Part shown: in pieces, positions 23,242 through 34,700 of the stretch
Numbering within the stretch: position 1 is the first letter of the stretch
How the letters are laid out: the number at the start of each line of letters is the position of its first letter
Source: Paramyrothecium sp. XJ0827
Taxonomy: Eukaryota > Ascomycota > Sordariomycetes > Hypocreales > Stachybotryaceae
Reading direction: 5' to 3'
Assembly: GCA_020881915.1 (NCBI GenBank)
Contig: JAJFPB010000004.1
Coordinates: 3,658,001 to 3,722,000, forward strand
DNA: 64,000 nucleotides
Program-made: the position numbers and the translations under genes
The notes under the pieces: model-generated
Told to the model about the DNA's origin: nothing
Seen by the model: only the letters and a program-made list of their open reading frames with translations
Database searches by the model: none

Positions 23242-23505
23242 TCATTTGCTAGCATTCATCTTTTGCGCGATCAAACTGAAGACGGCAATTGAACCCATGA
23301 ACAGCACCGCATTGTAGAACTGATTGGTCTAAGCCTCTGTGCCGCAACCCATCAAAAAGGCAGACTTACCGCTGTCCTTGAGACTTCTCTCTCCTCGTCT
23401 TCTGTCCGGGCTTCAATGAAGAGCCTGCGGAGATTTGGAAAGTTTGCCTACGCCAGTGTTGTTAGAGATGGCAGGTCAATCATGTCAACCACGTCGGCGT
23501 ACCAT
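23242..23505 (-). CDS. Small single-span membrane protein, 52 aa (hypothetical)
   Basis: Not seen as an open frame; it emerges from splicing. The start codon 23505-23503 is the last codon of exon 1 and is followed directly by the donor GTACGC. Exon 2 is 23447-23370, exon 3 is 23319-23242. Intron 1 (55 nt) has CTCTAAC and GGCGTAG; intron 2 (50 nt) has GTAAGT and AATCAG. Each of the two larger exons is 78 nt, and frame holds to a TGA. The protein has a basic/aromatic start (NFPNLRRLF), a charged middle (RTEDEERE), a hydrophobic span of about 20 residues (AVLFMGSIAVFSLIA) and a short basic tail (QKMNASK). That layout fits a tail-anchored or organellar membrane protein. I do not recognise the family. 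Confidence 0.55.
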
Positions 23506-24046
23506 GCTGTTTTCAGTGTCGAATCGGCGCGAGGCTGTCACTGGCAGGGGCTGGTGATGATGACCAGTGTAGCATATAGCATTGAATCCTTTGACTTATC
23601 GCTTTGGCGAAATCGTCATGTTGCAAGACACGTGGGTTTTCGAGTACCTAACGCTGTTGCACGGGTGAGTTCTTGAAAGAGACGATGGGTAGCACGGCAA
23701 AGCGGCTCAGCCACAACTGCCAACATCGTAACGTGCGCAAGCCACATTGTGGGGCGCCAACCTGGGGGCAGGACTTTAAGCTTAGGGGGGGTTCAACTGA
23801 ACAACTGTTGTACATCCAAGCTCTTGGCAGATCTGGTCGAAAGCCGCATCATCAACCAACGCGATACTCCTCGGCCGCCGATCCTGGGGAGGTATAGAAT
23901 TTGGCCTCTTTGCACCTCTTTTGCAGGCGCATCACACATCGATTCGACCAGGGCATTGTCTCACGCCCAGAACCCCATCCACAAGCTTTACCGCCGACCA
24001 TCGCCCGTCTCGTGAGCCCCTCCAGCGTCCCCCGAACCCCTGGACC
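23506..24046. other. Divergent intergenic region before APL2
   Basis: 541 bp between the small membrane-protein gene and APL2, transcribed away from each other. It contains a G-run (about 23786-23793) and no supported coding sequence. Confidence 0.55.
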
Positions 24047-26487
24047 ATGGCGGTGAATCGCCTTCGCTCCGCGTTCGCGGTGCCCAAGAAGGGTGAGACC
24101 TTCGAGCTGCGTGCTGGGCTGGTTTCACAGTATGCGTGGGAACGGAAAGAGTCCATTCAGAAGACCATCATGGCTATGACGTTGGGCAAGGACGTCTCTG
24201 CCCTGTTTCCAGACGTGCTGAAGAATATCGCGACCGGCGACCTGGACCAGAAGAAGCTGGTCTATCTCTACCTCATGTTAGTTTCCTAATATTGTCCTCC
24301 TCGCCCCAGGGCAAGGCGGTGCGAGGCGGAACACGGTGAGGAAGAAGACAGCTTGCGCTGACCGATGCAACAGGAACTACGCCAAATCCCATCCAGACCT
24401 ATGCATTCTCGCCGTCAACACCTTTGTACAAGATTCAGAAGACCCGAACCCGCTGATTAGAGCACTCGCGATCCGCACCATGGGATGTATCAGGGTGGAC
24501 AAGATGGTAGATTACATGGAAGAGCCGCTACGGAAAACACTCAGGGACGAATCGCCATACGTACGAAAGACGGCCGCCATCTGCGTGGCCAAGCTGTTCG
24601 ATCTCAACCCTAGCATGTGCATCGAGAACGGATTCCTGGAAGCGTTGCAAGAGCTGATTGGCGACCCAAATCCCATGGTGGTCGCAAACTCGGTCCAGGC
24701 TCTTTCCGAGATTCACGAGACCGCGCCAGAGACACGAGCCTTGGTGGTGACATCGCCGATGCTCAAGAAGCTTCTGCTGGCTCTGAACGAGTGCACAGAG
24801 TGGGGCAGAGTTACGATCCTGACCACGCTGGCGGACTATCCGGCGGCCGACGTGAAGGAAGCAGAGCACATTTGCGAGCGAGTAGCGCCCCAGTTCCAGC
24901 ACGTCAACCCCAGCGTCGTCCTGGCTGCCGTCAAGGTGGTCTTCATCCACATGAAATCCGTCGGCCCGGAGCTCGTGCGCTCGTATCTTAAGAAGATGGC
25001 ACCGCCGCTTGTGACCCTCGTGGCGTCTGCCCCCGAAGTGCAGTACGTGGCGTTGCGCAACATCGACCTGCTTCTCCAGGCCAAGCCCGATATCTTGAGC
25101 AAGGAACTCCGGGTGTTTTTCTGCAAGTACAACGACCCGCCGTATGTGAAGCTGCAGAAGCTCGAGATCATGGTCAGGATAGCAAACGAGAAGAACTACG
25201 AGCAGCTGCTTGCCGAGCTCAAGGAGTACGCCCTCGAGGTGGACATGGACTTTGTGCGCAGGGCAGTCAAGGCCATCGGTCAGGTTGCCATCAAAATCGA
25301 GCAAGCCAGCGACAAGTGCGTGCAAGCGCTTGAGGATCTCCTTTCAACCAAGGTCAACTATGTCGTCCAAGAGGTCGCGGTGGTCGTCAAGGACATTTTG
25401 CGCAAATATCCTGGCTACGAAGGCGTGATCCCCACACTTTGCCAGTACATTGATGAGCTTGACGAGCCGGATGCCCGAGGGTCTCTCATCTGGATTGTGG
25501 GAGAGTACGCGGAGAAGATCAACAATGCCGACCAGATCCTGGAGGGTTTCGTTGAGGGGTTCATGGAAGAGTTCACTCAGGTATGTGCAAGAAGAATTAG
25601 TGCAAAGTATTCCTACTGACCATTATGAAGACACAACTTCAAATATTGACAGCAGTTGTCAAACTCTTCTTGAAGAAGCCAAGCAACACCCAGGGCTTGG
25701 TGCAAAAGGTGCTACAAGCAGCTACTGCGGAGAACGACAACCCGGATGTTCGCGACAGAGCGTATGTCTACTGGCGCTTGCTGTCGGGCGATCTGGATGT
25801 CGCAAAGGTAAGCCTCATCGTGCCGGCTGTTTTCATTGAGCGTCCACTAATTGTTCGTAGAACATTGTTCTATCACAAAAACCTACAATCACCACGACAA
25901 TGACCAGCCTCCCACCTGCCTTACTGGAACAGCTTTTGACAGAGCTATCAACCCTGGCTTCGGTTTACCACAAGCCACCCGAGTCTTTCGTGGGCAAGGG
26001 TCGTTTCGGAGCGGACGAGATTCAACGCGCCGCCATCCAGGAGCAACGGCAAAACGCAGCCGAGAACCCCATTGCCGCTTCCGTGGCGGCGGCCAACTCA
26101 AACGGCGGCGGCGCGTCCTCGCAGAACAACATTGAGAACCTTCTCGACATCGACTTCGACGGCGCTGCGCCGGCCTCGCAGGAGCAGCAGAGCGCTGCCG
26201 CAACACCTGACAGGGTCGCCAGCCCCTCGGGCGGTGCGGCATCTGGTGGAATGGCGGACATGATGAGCATGTTTGACGCGCCGCCGCCGTCGAGCAGTGG
26301 CGGTGCACCAAGCCAAGCGCCCGGTAACAACATGAACGACTTGATGAACGGATTCGAGGGACTGAACTTTGGCGGCCAGTCGGCGGGAGGCGAGCCATTG
26401 CCCGCGGCCATGCAGCTGCAGAACGCGCAGGGCGCGCCGCCCCAACCGCCTAAGAAGGATAGTGACGATTTGCTAGGCTTGCTATAA
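24047..26487 (+). CDS. APL2: AP-1 complex beta subunit (beta-adaptin, APL2)
   Basis: Exons 24047-24276, 24374-25580, 25631-25807 and 25861-26487 give 746 residues. It is the large beta subunit of the AP-1 clathrin adaptor acting at the trans-Golgi and endosomes. The HEAT-repeat trunk (about residues 10-540) is very well conserved: [56 protein letters not shown]. The hinge has the clathrin box LLDID at about 632-636, inside a Gly/Ala/Ser-rich stretch. There is no C-terminal ear domain; the protein ends with SDDLLGLL, as is usual for fungal beta-1 adaptins. The second half of the hinge is unusually rich in Gly and Pro. Confidence 0.95.
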
Positions 26488-26846
26488 AAGACGTAGATAG
26501 AAGGATGGGTAGGGAGCCGTGTCACGGGTCCGGCTCTCCCATTCCGCGCAGAGCAGGGGTTTTGGTTGTTTGCGGGTGGCTTGCGGCGTGCTGTTAATGA
26601 TAAAAAGAACATTGTGTAACTTGGGCAAAGTAAAATCTCCCATTGCGTTCCTCCTTATTCACTGTTGCGTAAGTGGGCTGGCCTAGCCCTGGTGCCAGCC
26701 AGCCATCTATGGTATCATATATACAAGCAAAATTTCCCATCCTTTGTTCGACAGATCCGCTAAGTTTTGGCGGACGAGGCGACGGATATGTTTCTTCCCG
26801 CGTCGAGACAACCGTCCCAGCCGAGGACACCCAGCCGGGTCACTCC
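26488..26846. other. Convergent 3' regions of APL2 and the BolA gene
   Basis: The two genes end toward each other here. Only untranslated sequence is visible. Confidence 0.6.
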
Positions 26847-27305
26847 TCATTGCGTCGTTCCCTCGACTTGCCCATGCACGGTGCCATCCAGCGACGGCGC
26901 AGACGTTGCCTTGGCGCGCTCCCACTCGTCGGGCGTCTGGCACTTGGCGGTCCAGGCGTGGATGCTGGCGATCTCCTCCTTAAGGGCGGCGTTGACGAGG
27001 CGGTGGCGCTTGAGGGAGTTGAGGCCCTGGAACTGCGGCGAAACGACGAGGCTCGTGAACGCTTGGCCGCAACCGCCTGTTTGTGAAAGCAAGAAGTTAG
27101 CCGAGGGTGTTCCCAATTCGACCTGGAAGTCTTTGTTTTATGGCGTTCGCAAATCTCGCCCTCCGATCTATGGAGGGGCAGCTTCGGGATGGAGGGGTGC
27201 GGGAGGAGGGGAGAGTTTACCGGACATGTCGGTGACCTCGACGTGGGTCGCGCCGAGGCGCTGGGTGATGAGCTCACGCAGGCCGTCAATGGTGATTTGC
27301 GCCAT
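26847..27305 (-). CDS. BolA-family protein, BolA2/Fra2 type
   Basis: Exons 27305-27221 and 27076-26847 give 104 residues. BolA2/Fra2 proteins bind a [2Fe-2S] cluster together with monothiol glutaredoxins and signal iron status to iron-responsive factors; this is family knowledge. The sequence shows HVEVTDMSGGCGQAF across the intron, then LVVSPQFQGLNSLKRHRLVN, with the conserved His of RHRLVN, and EIASIHAWTAKCQTPDEW. The SGGCGQ loop places it with the cytosolic BolA2 type, as does the lack of a targeting leader. The tail of about 18 residues past PDEW is not conserved. The intron is 144 nt, with GCTAAC near its 3' end. Confidence 0.92.
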
Positions 27306-27711
27306 GCTTTGCAGGGAGAGGGAAGGGGTTGTCGACAAACGCGGAGGGCGGGTTCGGTGAGCTGAGGGTCCTGGGAAGATTGGGAAACGGAGCTGTCCGA
27401 GGGCACGCTTGATTACCTTAGTTGATTGATTAGATAAATGTACTTTTTTGGCGTGGGGTAGAGTGTGACAGCGACTGACGCAATAGGACCTTTTTTTCCC
27501 TGAGGTAGCTTGGAAGCTGTTGGACTGTGCCTAGAGCACAACAGCTCGAAGCCTTGTTAGTGGTCCCCTACTGTACCCAGTGCACTACATCATCCCTTGC
27601 TATCAACTACAGCTGAGTTGACATTTTGCGACAGCTTCACCGCAGAACCAGTGGTCTCATCACAGCGCAATTGAGTGAGCACCGCGTCAGATAAAACACG
27701 TCGCTTGTGAC
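27306..27711. promoter_or_regulatory. Divergent promoter of the BolA and NIF3 genes
   Basis: 406 bp between two divergent start codons. No open frame of interest and no motif I can name with confidence. Confidence 0.4.
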
Positions 27712-28974
27712 ATGAAGCTCAGGGGACTGCTATCCAAAGGTCCATCAGCAATTCTCCAAACGTCAAGGCGCGCCGCCCGTCCATCCTTTGCAACCCCTTC
27801 AGCCCCAGCTCCTCGGCACGTCGACGGCCCCGGCATCTCCATCGCAAGAGCGTGCTCGTCCTGCTGCGCTCCCAGCCAAAAGAAGCACATTTCCACCTCG
27901 GCCAAGTCTCAATCGCCTGCCATGTCGGACGTCGGGCCCTGGGGCGCCTGGCAGGTCGAGCCGTCCAAGTTCACCCAGCTCGTGGTGGACTCCATGCGGA
28001 AGCTGTAAGTGCAAAGGCAAAAGCGAAAACCCCCGGCCTTCCTTAGGCTCCAAGCTAATAAACGGCAATGCAGGTACCCTGAGGAGCTCGCAGACCGGTC
28101 CTGGGACAATGTCGGGCTGCTCGTGGGCAACAGCGAGCTGGACGCCAAGAAGAGGAAGCCTGTCGTGCTGGTCACAAACGACCTGACATTCCAGGTGGCC
28201 GTCGATGCCATCGGCCAAGGTGCCGGCGTCATTGTCAGCTACCGTATGTGTTATGATTTCCCCCATCGTTCTGCGAACACTCGATGCTAACTGGGCTTCC
28301 CCGGAAAAGACCCCTTCATCTTCTCCGGGCTCAAGTCCGTCACCAACAAGGACCCTCAACAAGCCACCCTCCTCCACCTCGCAAAAGCGGGCGTGGCCGT
28401 CTACTGCCCGCACACAGCCGTTGACGCCGCTCCCCAAGGCCTCAACACCTGGCTCGCGGACCTCGTCTCCGGGCCGCACAAGAGCACCCGCTCCGTGGCC
28501 ATCCCCTGTGGCACCGCCCCGGAGTCGCACTCGCCCGCCGGCTACGGCGCCCTGGGCCACTTCGACGCGGAGGCCGGCGGCGTGCCCCTGCCCGAGATCC
28601 TCAAGCGCCTGGCGTCCGGGCTCGGCGGCCTGCAACACGTCATGGTCGCGGCCCCCGTCGGCGCCGACGTCAAGACGACCAGGGTGCGCAGCTTCGGCGT
28701 CTGCGCGGGCAGCGGCTACGACGTGCTCAAGGGCGCCGACGTCGAGCTGCTGGTCATGGGCGAGACGAGCCACCACTCGGCGCTGCGGGCGATCCAGCAG
28801 GGCCGCATCCTGGTGCAGGTCTTCCACAGCAACTCGGAGAGGGAGTACCTGAAGCAGGTGCTGCGGCCCAAGCTGCAGGAGCAGCTGCGCGCCAGCGTGC
28901 CCGAGGCCGAGGTGGTGCTGAGCGAGTACGACAAGGACCCCTTTACCATATTAGACGTGAAGGACCTGGACTAA
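27712..28974 (+). CDS. NIF3: NIF3-family protein
   Basis: Exons 27712-28004, 28074-28243 and 28310-28974 give 375 residues. The family (NGG1-interacting factor 3; YbgI-like) forms toroidal oligomers with a dimetal site; its biochemical role is unsettled. Seen here: ADRSWDNVGLLVG, VLVTNDLT, SYHPFIFSGLKSVT (His split by intron 2), GVAVYCPHTAVDAAPQGLNTWLAD, and near the C-terminus MGETSHHSALRAIQQGR followed by HSNSEREYL, which supply the expected metal-binding His and Glu residues. The first 60-70 residues are rich in Arg, Ser and Ala without acidic residues and look like a mitochondrial leader; a second ATG at 27921 (MSDVGPWG) could give a cytosolic form. Exon 3 is extremely GC-rich. Confidence 0.92.
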
Positions 28975-29083
28975 AAGTAGCCTCGTGGGTATCTTAATTG
29001 ACGCTATGGCTGGGTTTCTGCATCAGGCCCGTGCAGCTGGGCGCGACAGAATTGTTTAACATCTTGATCTTGCTTCATCCTCC

Positions 29084-29995
29084 TTAGCTCACTGGCACTG
29101 TCCTGCTATCAGCTGCCGCCAAGCCCAGCCCTTGGCTGCTATCGGGACCAAGAGCGGCGTCTCCTTCGTCAATGCAAGCCTGCACGTCGTCGCCCCCTAT
29201 TCCCTGTTCCTTCCATGCCTCTAGTAATTTCCTCGGCATCTCCCACTGCTTTTTGGCCTCCTTGGTCTTGCCCTCCTTGACCAGCTCCCGTAGCCGCTCC
29301 GGCGTCGCCAACACCTCTGCGGCAAGTTCTCGCGTCCTCCGCCTCCGCTGCTCGGCCTCGATATTCTTCCTCTCGTCCGAGTCTGGCGGGGGTATGGACT
29401 GGCGCAGCGTTTCCCTTATTGACGACGCCTGGCTGTAGATCTGTGCAATGGCTGGGTCCAGAGTGGATGCCATTGGATTTAGAGGATCCATGTTGGCACG
29501 TAGCTGAAGACATCAATGTCAGCCGACTACGTAGCAAGGAATGCGTTAGAAGCATAAATCTACCTTTCTGATTGTCTCCGTCGCCGTGATCAGCTTGCTG
29601 TAGTTGTCGTAGACGAGAGCCTTCTTCTCGGCGTCCAGCGCCCGCACCTCGCCGACGACGCGCGTGTAGAGCCGCAGCAGCTCCTCGAGGCTGGAGCTGG
29701 CGACGACTTTCGCGACATACTCGTCGGCGTTGAAGTCTGAGGCGTCGAGGTCGCTGGCGGGGACCTCCGAGTCCGGGATCTCGATGCGCGGGGCGGCGGC
29801 GCGGAGGTTGTAGTACTCGCGCAGGGCGGCACGGTTCGAGCGCTTCGGCGGCTGCGGGAGCGGTTGGGCCGAGGCCGGGACGGGCGACGTGACGCCGGAA
29901 GCAGGCGCCTCGAAGGACGGGCGGGTGGAGGATGTCGGTGTCCCGGAGGGTAGGCGACGGAACGAAGGGTCGCGGGGGGACGCTATGGTCGACAT
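29084..29995 (-). CDS. VPS51: GARP complex subunit VPS51
   Basis: Exons 29995-29564 and 29503-29084 give 283 residues. Vps51 is the small subunit of the GARP tether, which docks endosome-derived vesicles at the trans-Golgi. The N-terminal half is Pro/Ser-rich, then NRAALREYYNLR opens the Vps51/Vps67 domain (about residues 52-175). That domain contains DFNADEYVAKVV, SLEELLRLYTRVVGEVRALDAEKK and YDNYSKLITATETIRK, running through the intron into LRANMDPLNP. A helical segment with RNIEAEQ-type charged repeats and WEMPRKLLEAWKEQG follows. Fungal Vps51 proteins are this short, unlike animal ones. Confidence 0.93.
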
Positions 29996-30786
29996 TGGAG
30001 TGGGATGTTGTCAATCAGAAGATGGATCAGATGCCGTGAATAGGTATCAACGTCAGCCTGTCGTCCTCGGGGTCGGTCGTGAGAAAAGGGAAGCTCGTGG
30101 ATATCGTGATGCGTTGGTGAGTTGACGTTTGTCCGAGCACCACCTGGCATCGCTGGCGACCGGGTTGGTACCTGCATGGCCATGCCTTAAGGAGCCAGCC
30201 CAGGGATGGTCGTTGGGTTTAGCGGATCCGGGAGGGCGGGTTCAGGCGCTAATTTTAGCCCCGGCTTTCCCTGAATCTGCCTGGCCCAATGCCTTGCCTT
30301 AGTGATTGACTAACCTTCTTAACTTACAACCTCAAGCCGTGAAAGGCCACCACGCCAACCAGAATCAACTGCGGACCATTTCGACGCAGAACGAAGCATA
30401 CACATGTCGAGCATCAAACCGTAAGGAGAAGCTTGGATGAGTGGGAACATCTTCTCAAACTGTATGTACAAACTCACCTCCTCACCGAAAGCCGTGTTGG
30501 CTAACCATGTTCATGGACAGCCTTGAGGCAGTCACCCAAAACTGACTGGATCGCGTTGAACATTCAGGCTCAACCTGGTCATCGCTACTGGTGAAGCGCT
30601 CGCGAATGCGGGAGATAAACCGTACATGGACTTGTTCTCAAGTCTTTCGAGGCAGAAATCATAGCCGCTCCCATCTAAACCTCCGAGCCTTACAATTCTT
30701 CTCATCCACAAACTCTAGCAACACCTGACTTACACGCCATCCCCGGTCACACCATCCCTTTCTGCCACGGATCCTCGAGGCTCACC
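29996..30786. other. Divergent spacer and RMI1 leader with splice-like signals
   Basis: 791 bp between VPS51 and RMI1. On the plus strand a GTATGT donor (30462), GCTAAC (30509) and GACAG (ending 30520) make a convincing intron, probably in the RMI1 5' leader. A second possible intron (30531-30567, weak donor GTCACC) would join ATG 30437 through a 10-nt exon to a frame ending at 30664, a 43-residue product. I do not call that a gene, because the exon is so short and the donor poor. Confidence 0.4.
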
Positions 30787-31548
30787 ATGGATCTCGTCGC
30801 TCAGCTCCGCGCCTCCCTCCTCGCGCAGCACCTCCCAGCCCCTTCCCCCGGCTTCCTCGCCAGCCTCATCACCGCCCGCAACCCGCCGCCGCCCGTCCCC
30901 TCCCTCCTCGCCACCGCAAAGGCCCGCATCCTCGCCAGCGACCTGACCGCCGCGTCCTCGGGGCCCGCCGACGGGCCGCTGGACGCTTCTTCGCTGCCCT
31001 CGCTGCCGGCCGGCGTCGACGACCCGGCCGTCCAGGAGCTCCGGCTGCCCCGGGGCGTGCACGTCCAGGTCGTCGACGTCGAGAATCTGAGCCTCAGCCG
31101 CTGGGAGCAGGTTGAGGAGCTCGAGGCCATCGAGCGCGGCGAGCGCACCCGCGGCCGCGAGGTCATCCGCGTCGTCAACGCCGACCAGGACGACGCCGCC
31201 CCCGCCGACGGGAGCCAGACGCAGCGTGCGCAGCCGCAGGCCCCGGCCGCCGACGGGCCCCGCGCCGCTGGGAGGAACGCCACGCACCGGCTGGTGCTGC
31301 AGGACTGCCGCGGCCAGCGCGTCTTCGCGACGGAGCTGAGGCGCATCGACCGCATCGGCGTGGGCAGCACGAACATGGGGGAGAAGGTGCTGCTCAAGGC
31401 CGGGACGGTTGTCGCCAGGGGCGTGGTGCTGCTCACGCCGGAGACGTGCGTGCTCCTGGGCGGCAAGGTGGACGCCTGGCAGAAGTCATGGGTCGAGGGG
31501 CGCTTGGCACGGTTGAAGGAGGCCGTTGGGAGTGATCGACCGCGGTGA
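30787..31548 (+). CDS. RMI1: RecQ-mediated genome instability protein RMI1
   Basis: A single exon of 253 residues starting in a good context (CACCATGG). Rmi1 is the OB-fold partner of Top3 and the RecQ helicase Sgs1/BLM, which dissolve double Holliday junctions. The N-terminal helical part has LVAQLRASLLAQHLPAPSPGFLASL. The core reads LPRGVHVQVVDVENLSLSRWEQVEELEAIERGERTRGREVIRV, then, after a Gln/Ala/Pro linker, HRLVLQDCRGQRVFATEL and GEKVLLKAGTVVARGVVLLTPETCVLLGGKV of the OB-fold (quoted here in parts). Almost every third codon position is G or C, so the opposite strand carries long spurious frames. Length is usual for fungal Rmi1. Confidence 0.9.
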   Translation: MDLVAQLRASLLAQHLPAPSPGFLASLITARNPPPPVPSLLATAKARILASDLTAASSGPADGPLDASSLPSLPAGVDDPAVQELRLPRGVHVQVVDVENLSLSRWEQVEELEAIERGERTRGREVIRVVNADQDDAAPADGSQTQRAQPQAPAADGPRAAGRNATHRLVLQDCRGQRVFATELRRIDRIGVGSTNMGEKVLLKAGTVVARGVVLLTPETCVLLGGKVDAWQKSWVEGRLARLKEAVGSDRPR

Positions 31549-31720
31549 TGTTCACGAGAGTCACGGCAGGATGAATGCTCGATGCTCCGCATCACGATAC
31601 CCCATTTATTTGCAAAAGTGCTAGACCAAGATTTTTGTCACGTATCTGTACATCTAGTCTGCAACTTGCTGGCTATGCTGTTACTCGTACTTGAGTACTG
31701 TATCACCACGTTTCCAAATC

Positions 31721-34700
31721 CTATAGATTGACCGTTACCGTCTCCAGTGCCTCCCACCCGACCTTCTCCCACGGTGCGAGGAAAGCTGCTCTCTGTGCGT
31801 CTGCGGCCGTGCCTGTTCCCGCGTACGCTCTGGCTAAGTCCCGAGCCTCGAGCACTCCGCGGGGCGGGATGCCGCGAGCCGCAACGCGGAGTGCCATCTG
31901 CGCTGCGTGCTCGTTCCCTGCCGTCTCGGACAGGGCCGACCAGCCGTGAGGGAGGTGCGGGTACAGCATCGTGTCGTTTTGTGCTTGGTTGAGCATGTCC
32001 TTGTCTGTCGAGCCCTCTCCGAGTGTAGCGATTGCCCGAAGAACCTCGCCGATGTGCGACTGCTCTGTGGCCGTGACCTTGTCGTTGGTTCGCAGTCCGC
32101 CCAGCTCCTCCACGACCGCTTCAATACTGTCCTGGTCATTGTCCAGTAGGGCGATGACGCCTAGCAGTAGCACGCTTTGGACATGGCCTGGCTGGTTCTC
32201 AATGACCTCGAAAAGGGCGGCCCGAGCCTTATCTCGTGATGATTCATCGCCTTGGGCCCACAGCACCTGGGCCAGCAGACAGATCGCATCTGGGTTATTG
32301 TCCGACTCCTCGATCGCCGCTTCAAAGCACGTTGTTGCGGCGTCGTACTCCTTTTGAAAGTACTGCGCCAAACCCACGGTCAGGTGAGCAGACAGCCTGG
32401 CTGTCTTGCGCTGCTCCCTGGCTAGCTCGCTCTCCGTCTCGTCGCCGCTCAGCCCAAGCGCCATCTCGCCGCACTCCACGGCCTTCTCGTACAGGCCAGC
32501 TCCAAGGTAAGCACGTGCTAGGTCTGTTCGAGCCAAGGTAAACCTAGCTAGGCTTTCGGGGGACTCCGTCGCTTCATATTCCGCCTCAATCTTTTCACAA
32601 ATGTGCTCAAGTGTTTCCACACCGCGGCTGTGCTCTTTTGTCCGCTCCCTGAACAAGCTCGAAAGATGCCCGAATGGCAGATTGTCGGGCTCTAATGCCT
32701 GTACCTGATTCAAAGCGAAAAGAGGCTGTATAATTGCAGCAACATTTAGGTTTAGCGGTGTACCTATAATGTAATCAAACATTGATGTGGAAAAGTGCCG
32801 CCTGGTTGGCGAGGATGAGGCCTCGGCGATCTCCATGGCATGAGTAAATAGCGCCCGAGCTTCTTTTTGATCACCGTGGAGCAGTGCAACAAAGCCCTGT
32901 CCAAGCCACGCGTGGGCATAGTCGGGATCTGTCGATTGGGCTCTGGTGAGCACCTCGTTCGCAAGCTTGATGTCGCCCGACAGTAGTGCAAGGACGCCGA
33001 AATTCGTCCAAGCCACAGGGCTGCGCTCGTTCAAATGCAAGCTTCGTACGAACGCATGTTGTGATACTGCTGGGTTGATCTCGCTTGTGACCACGCCAAG
33101 CGCATTCCAGAATTCCGAGTTGCCTGCCTCCAGCTCAATCGCCCGCTTGAACGACCGAACTGCGGCCTTCAGGTAGCTGCTGGACTTTTTACGTAGATGA
33201 CGTGGAAGGCATGCGTGTGCTCGATATTCTGCCCAGCCAAGGTTATAATATGCCACCGACTGCGCGTGCAAGTCGCCAGCAGTGGCGTGAACGGCTCGTT
33301 TGTGGCACAAGATGGTTGCATGTAGACACTGCGTAATGTCAACACCAGGCTTCTCGTCGTCTGAAAACAAGCCCTTTGCAAAGACAACATCCGTTCCGAC
33401 TTTGTCGATGCTGGAAAACAGCTCAAAAGCCTCAGGTGGGCTTTTTTCCAGTAAGGTCCTGACGGAGTCAACTGGGAAGTCTTTTGTTCGGCTTCGAACA
33501 GCAGAAAACACAGAGCACGCATCTCCCACGCTCTTCCAAAAATTGAAGGTTTCAAGCACGCTGCTTGTGCTTGTTAAAGCAAATGCAATGGTATCAATAG
33601 CGAGTTGAACGGACTTCCCAAACAACCCCTTCTCAACACCTGTCAATGCATTGTCTACCATTGTCTGCAGCAGGGCAATCACAACGCCAGTCTCGTCTGG
33701 ATGAGTGGCTATGACCGCCTGGTAAAGTTCGATGGACTCGTCATAGTCGCCAAGTTCACGCTTGATATTAGCCAGCATGTACTTCGTGAACCAGCCGTCA
33801 CCTCGTGGATCGCCGTCAGTCTCCTCTTCTAGTTTCTGCGCATTAAGAATGGCTTTCGTAGCGGCAACATAGCGGCCAGAACTATGGTAGCTCTCACCGA
33901 GTCCCACCCAAGAGTGATAATCGTTGGGTGATAATCGGAGAGCCGATTGGAATGAAACGATGGCCTTATGGAAGTCTTGCTTGTTCAGCTCCGCGACGCC
34001 TAGCGCAGCAAAAGGCCAGCTGATGCCCTTTCGTTTGGAACCTGGTGGTGGTTTCACCTTTCCGGAATCAACAACTCTTTGAGCGACAAGCTCCACCCGG
34101 TCCCAGTCGCCGTCGTCGGCGAACGACCGTGCCAACCGTTCAGCTGCTATCACTTCGGCTGCAGACAGTTCCAAGGCTTTTTGAAAGCAACGGCGGGCTC
34201 GTTTTCGGTCCTTTGCATAATCGTTATAAAAAATGCCAAGGCTGGTGTATGAAGGCGCGTGGTTGAGGTCATTGTTCAGCGCACTCAACCAATAAGCGTA
34301 GGCGCTTTCACCTTTGCGTTGCTTTCGTGCCTGTTTGTCCGTGTCGATGTTCCAGATACAGCTGCCAACACGATACTGCGTTTCGGCAAGGAGGTCCTTG
34401 GGGGGTGAGCGATCTGCTTCCAGGTCCTGGACACATTTCTGCAGTGGCTCCTTGGCCGTTGCCCAGTCACCCTTCAAGGCTACAACCCAAGCTGCTTCTG
34501 AACGGACACGAATGTTAGAAGGGTCTCGTTTCAAGGCTCGATTTAGGAAGTCGATTGCCTGGTCGTATTCCTCCTCTTCCTCAAAGATAAGACCCACACC
34601 TATCAGAGCCTTTGTCGACGTCGGATCACGCTCGAGCACCTTGTCGAACAAGTTCTTGGCCTCTTGGTGATGTCTGGGAGATTGATAGTATACCAATGCA

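Noticed and set aside
27799..28827. 342-residue minus-strand frame opposite NIF3
   Set aside because: Shadow of the GC-rich NIF3 exons; it crosses NIF3 introns and has no family features.
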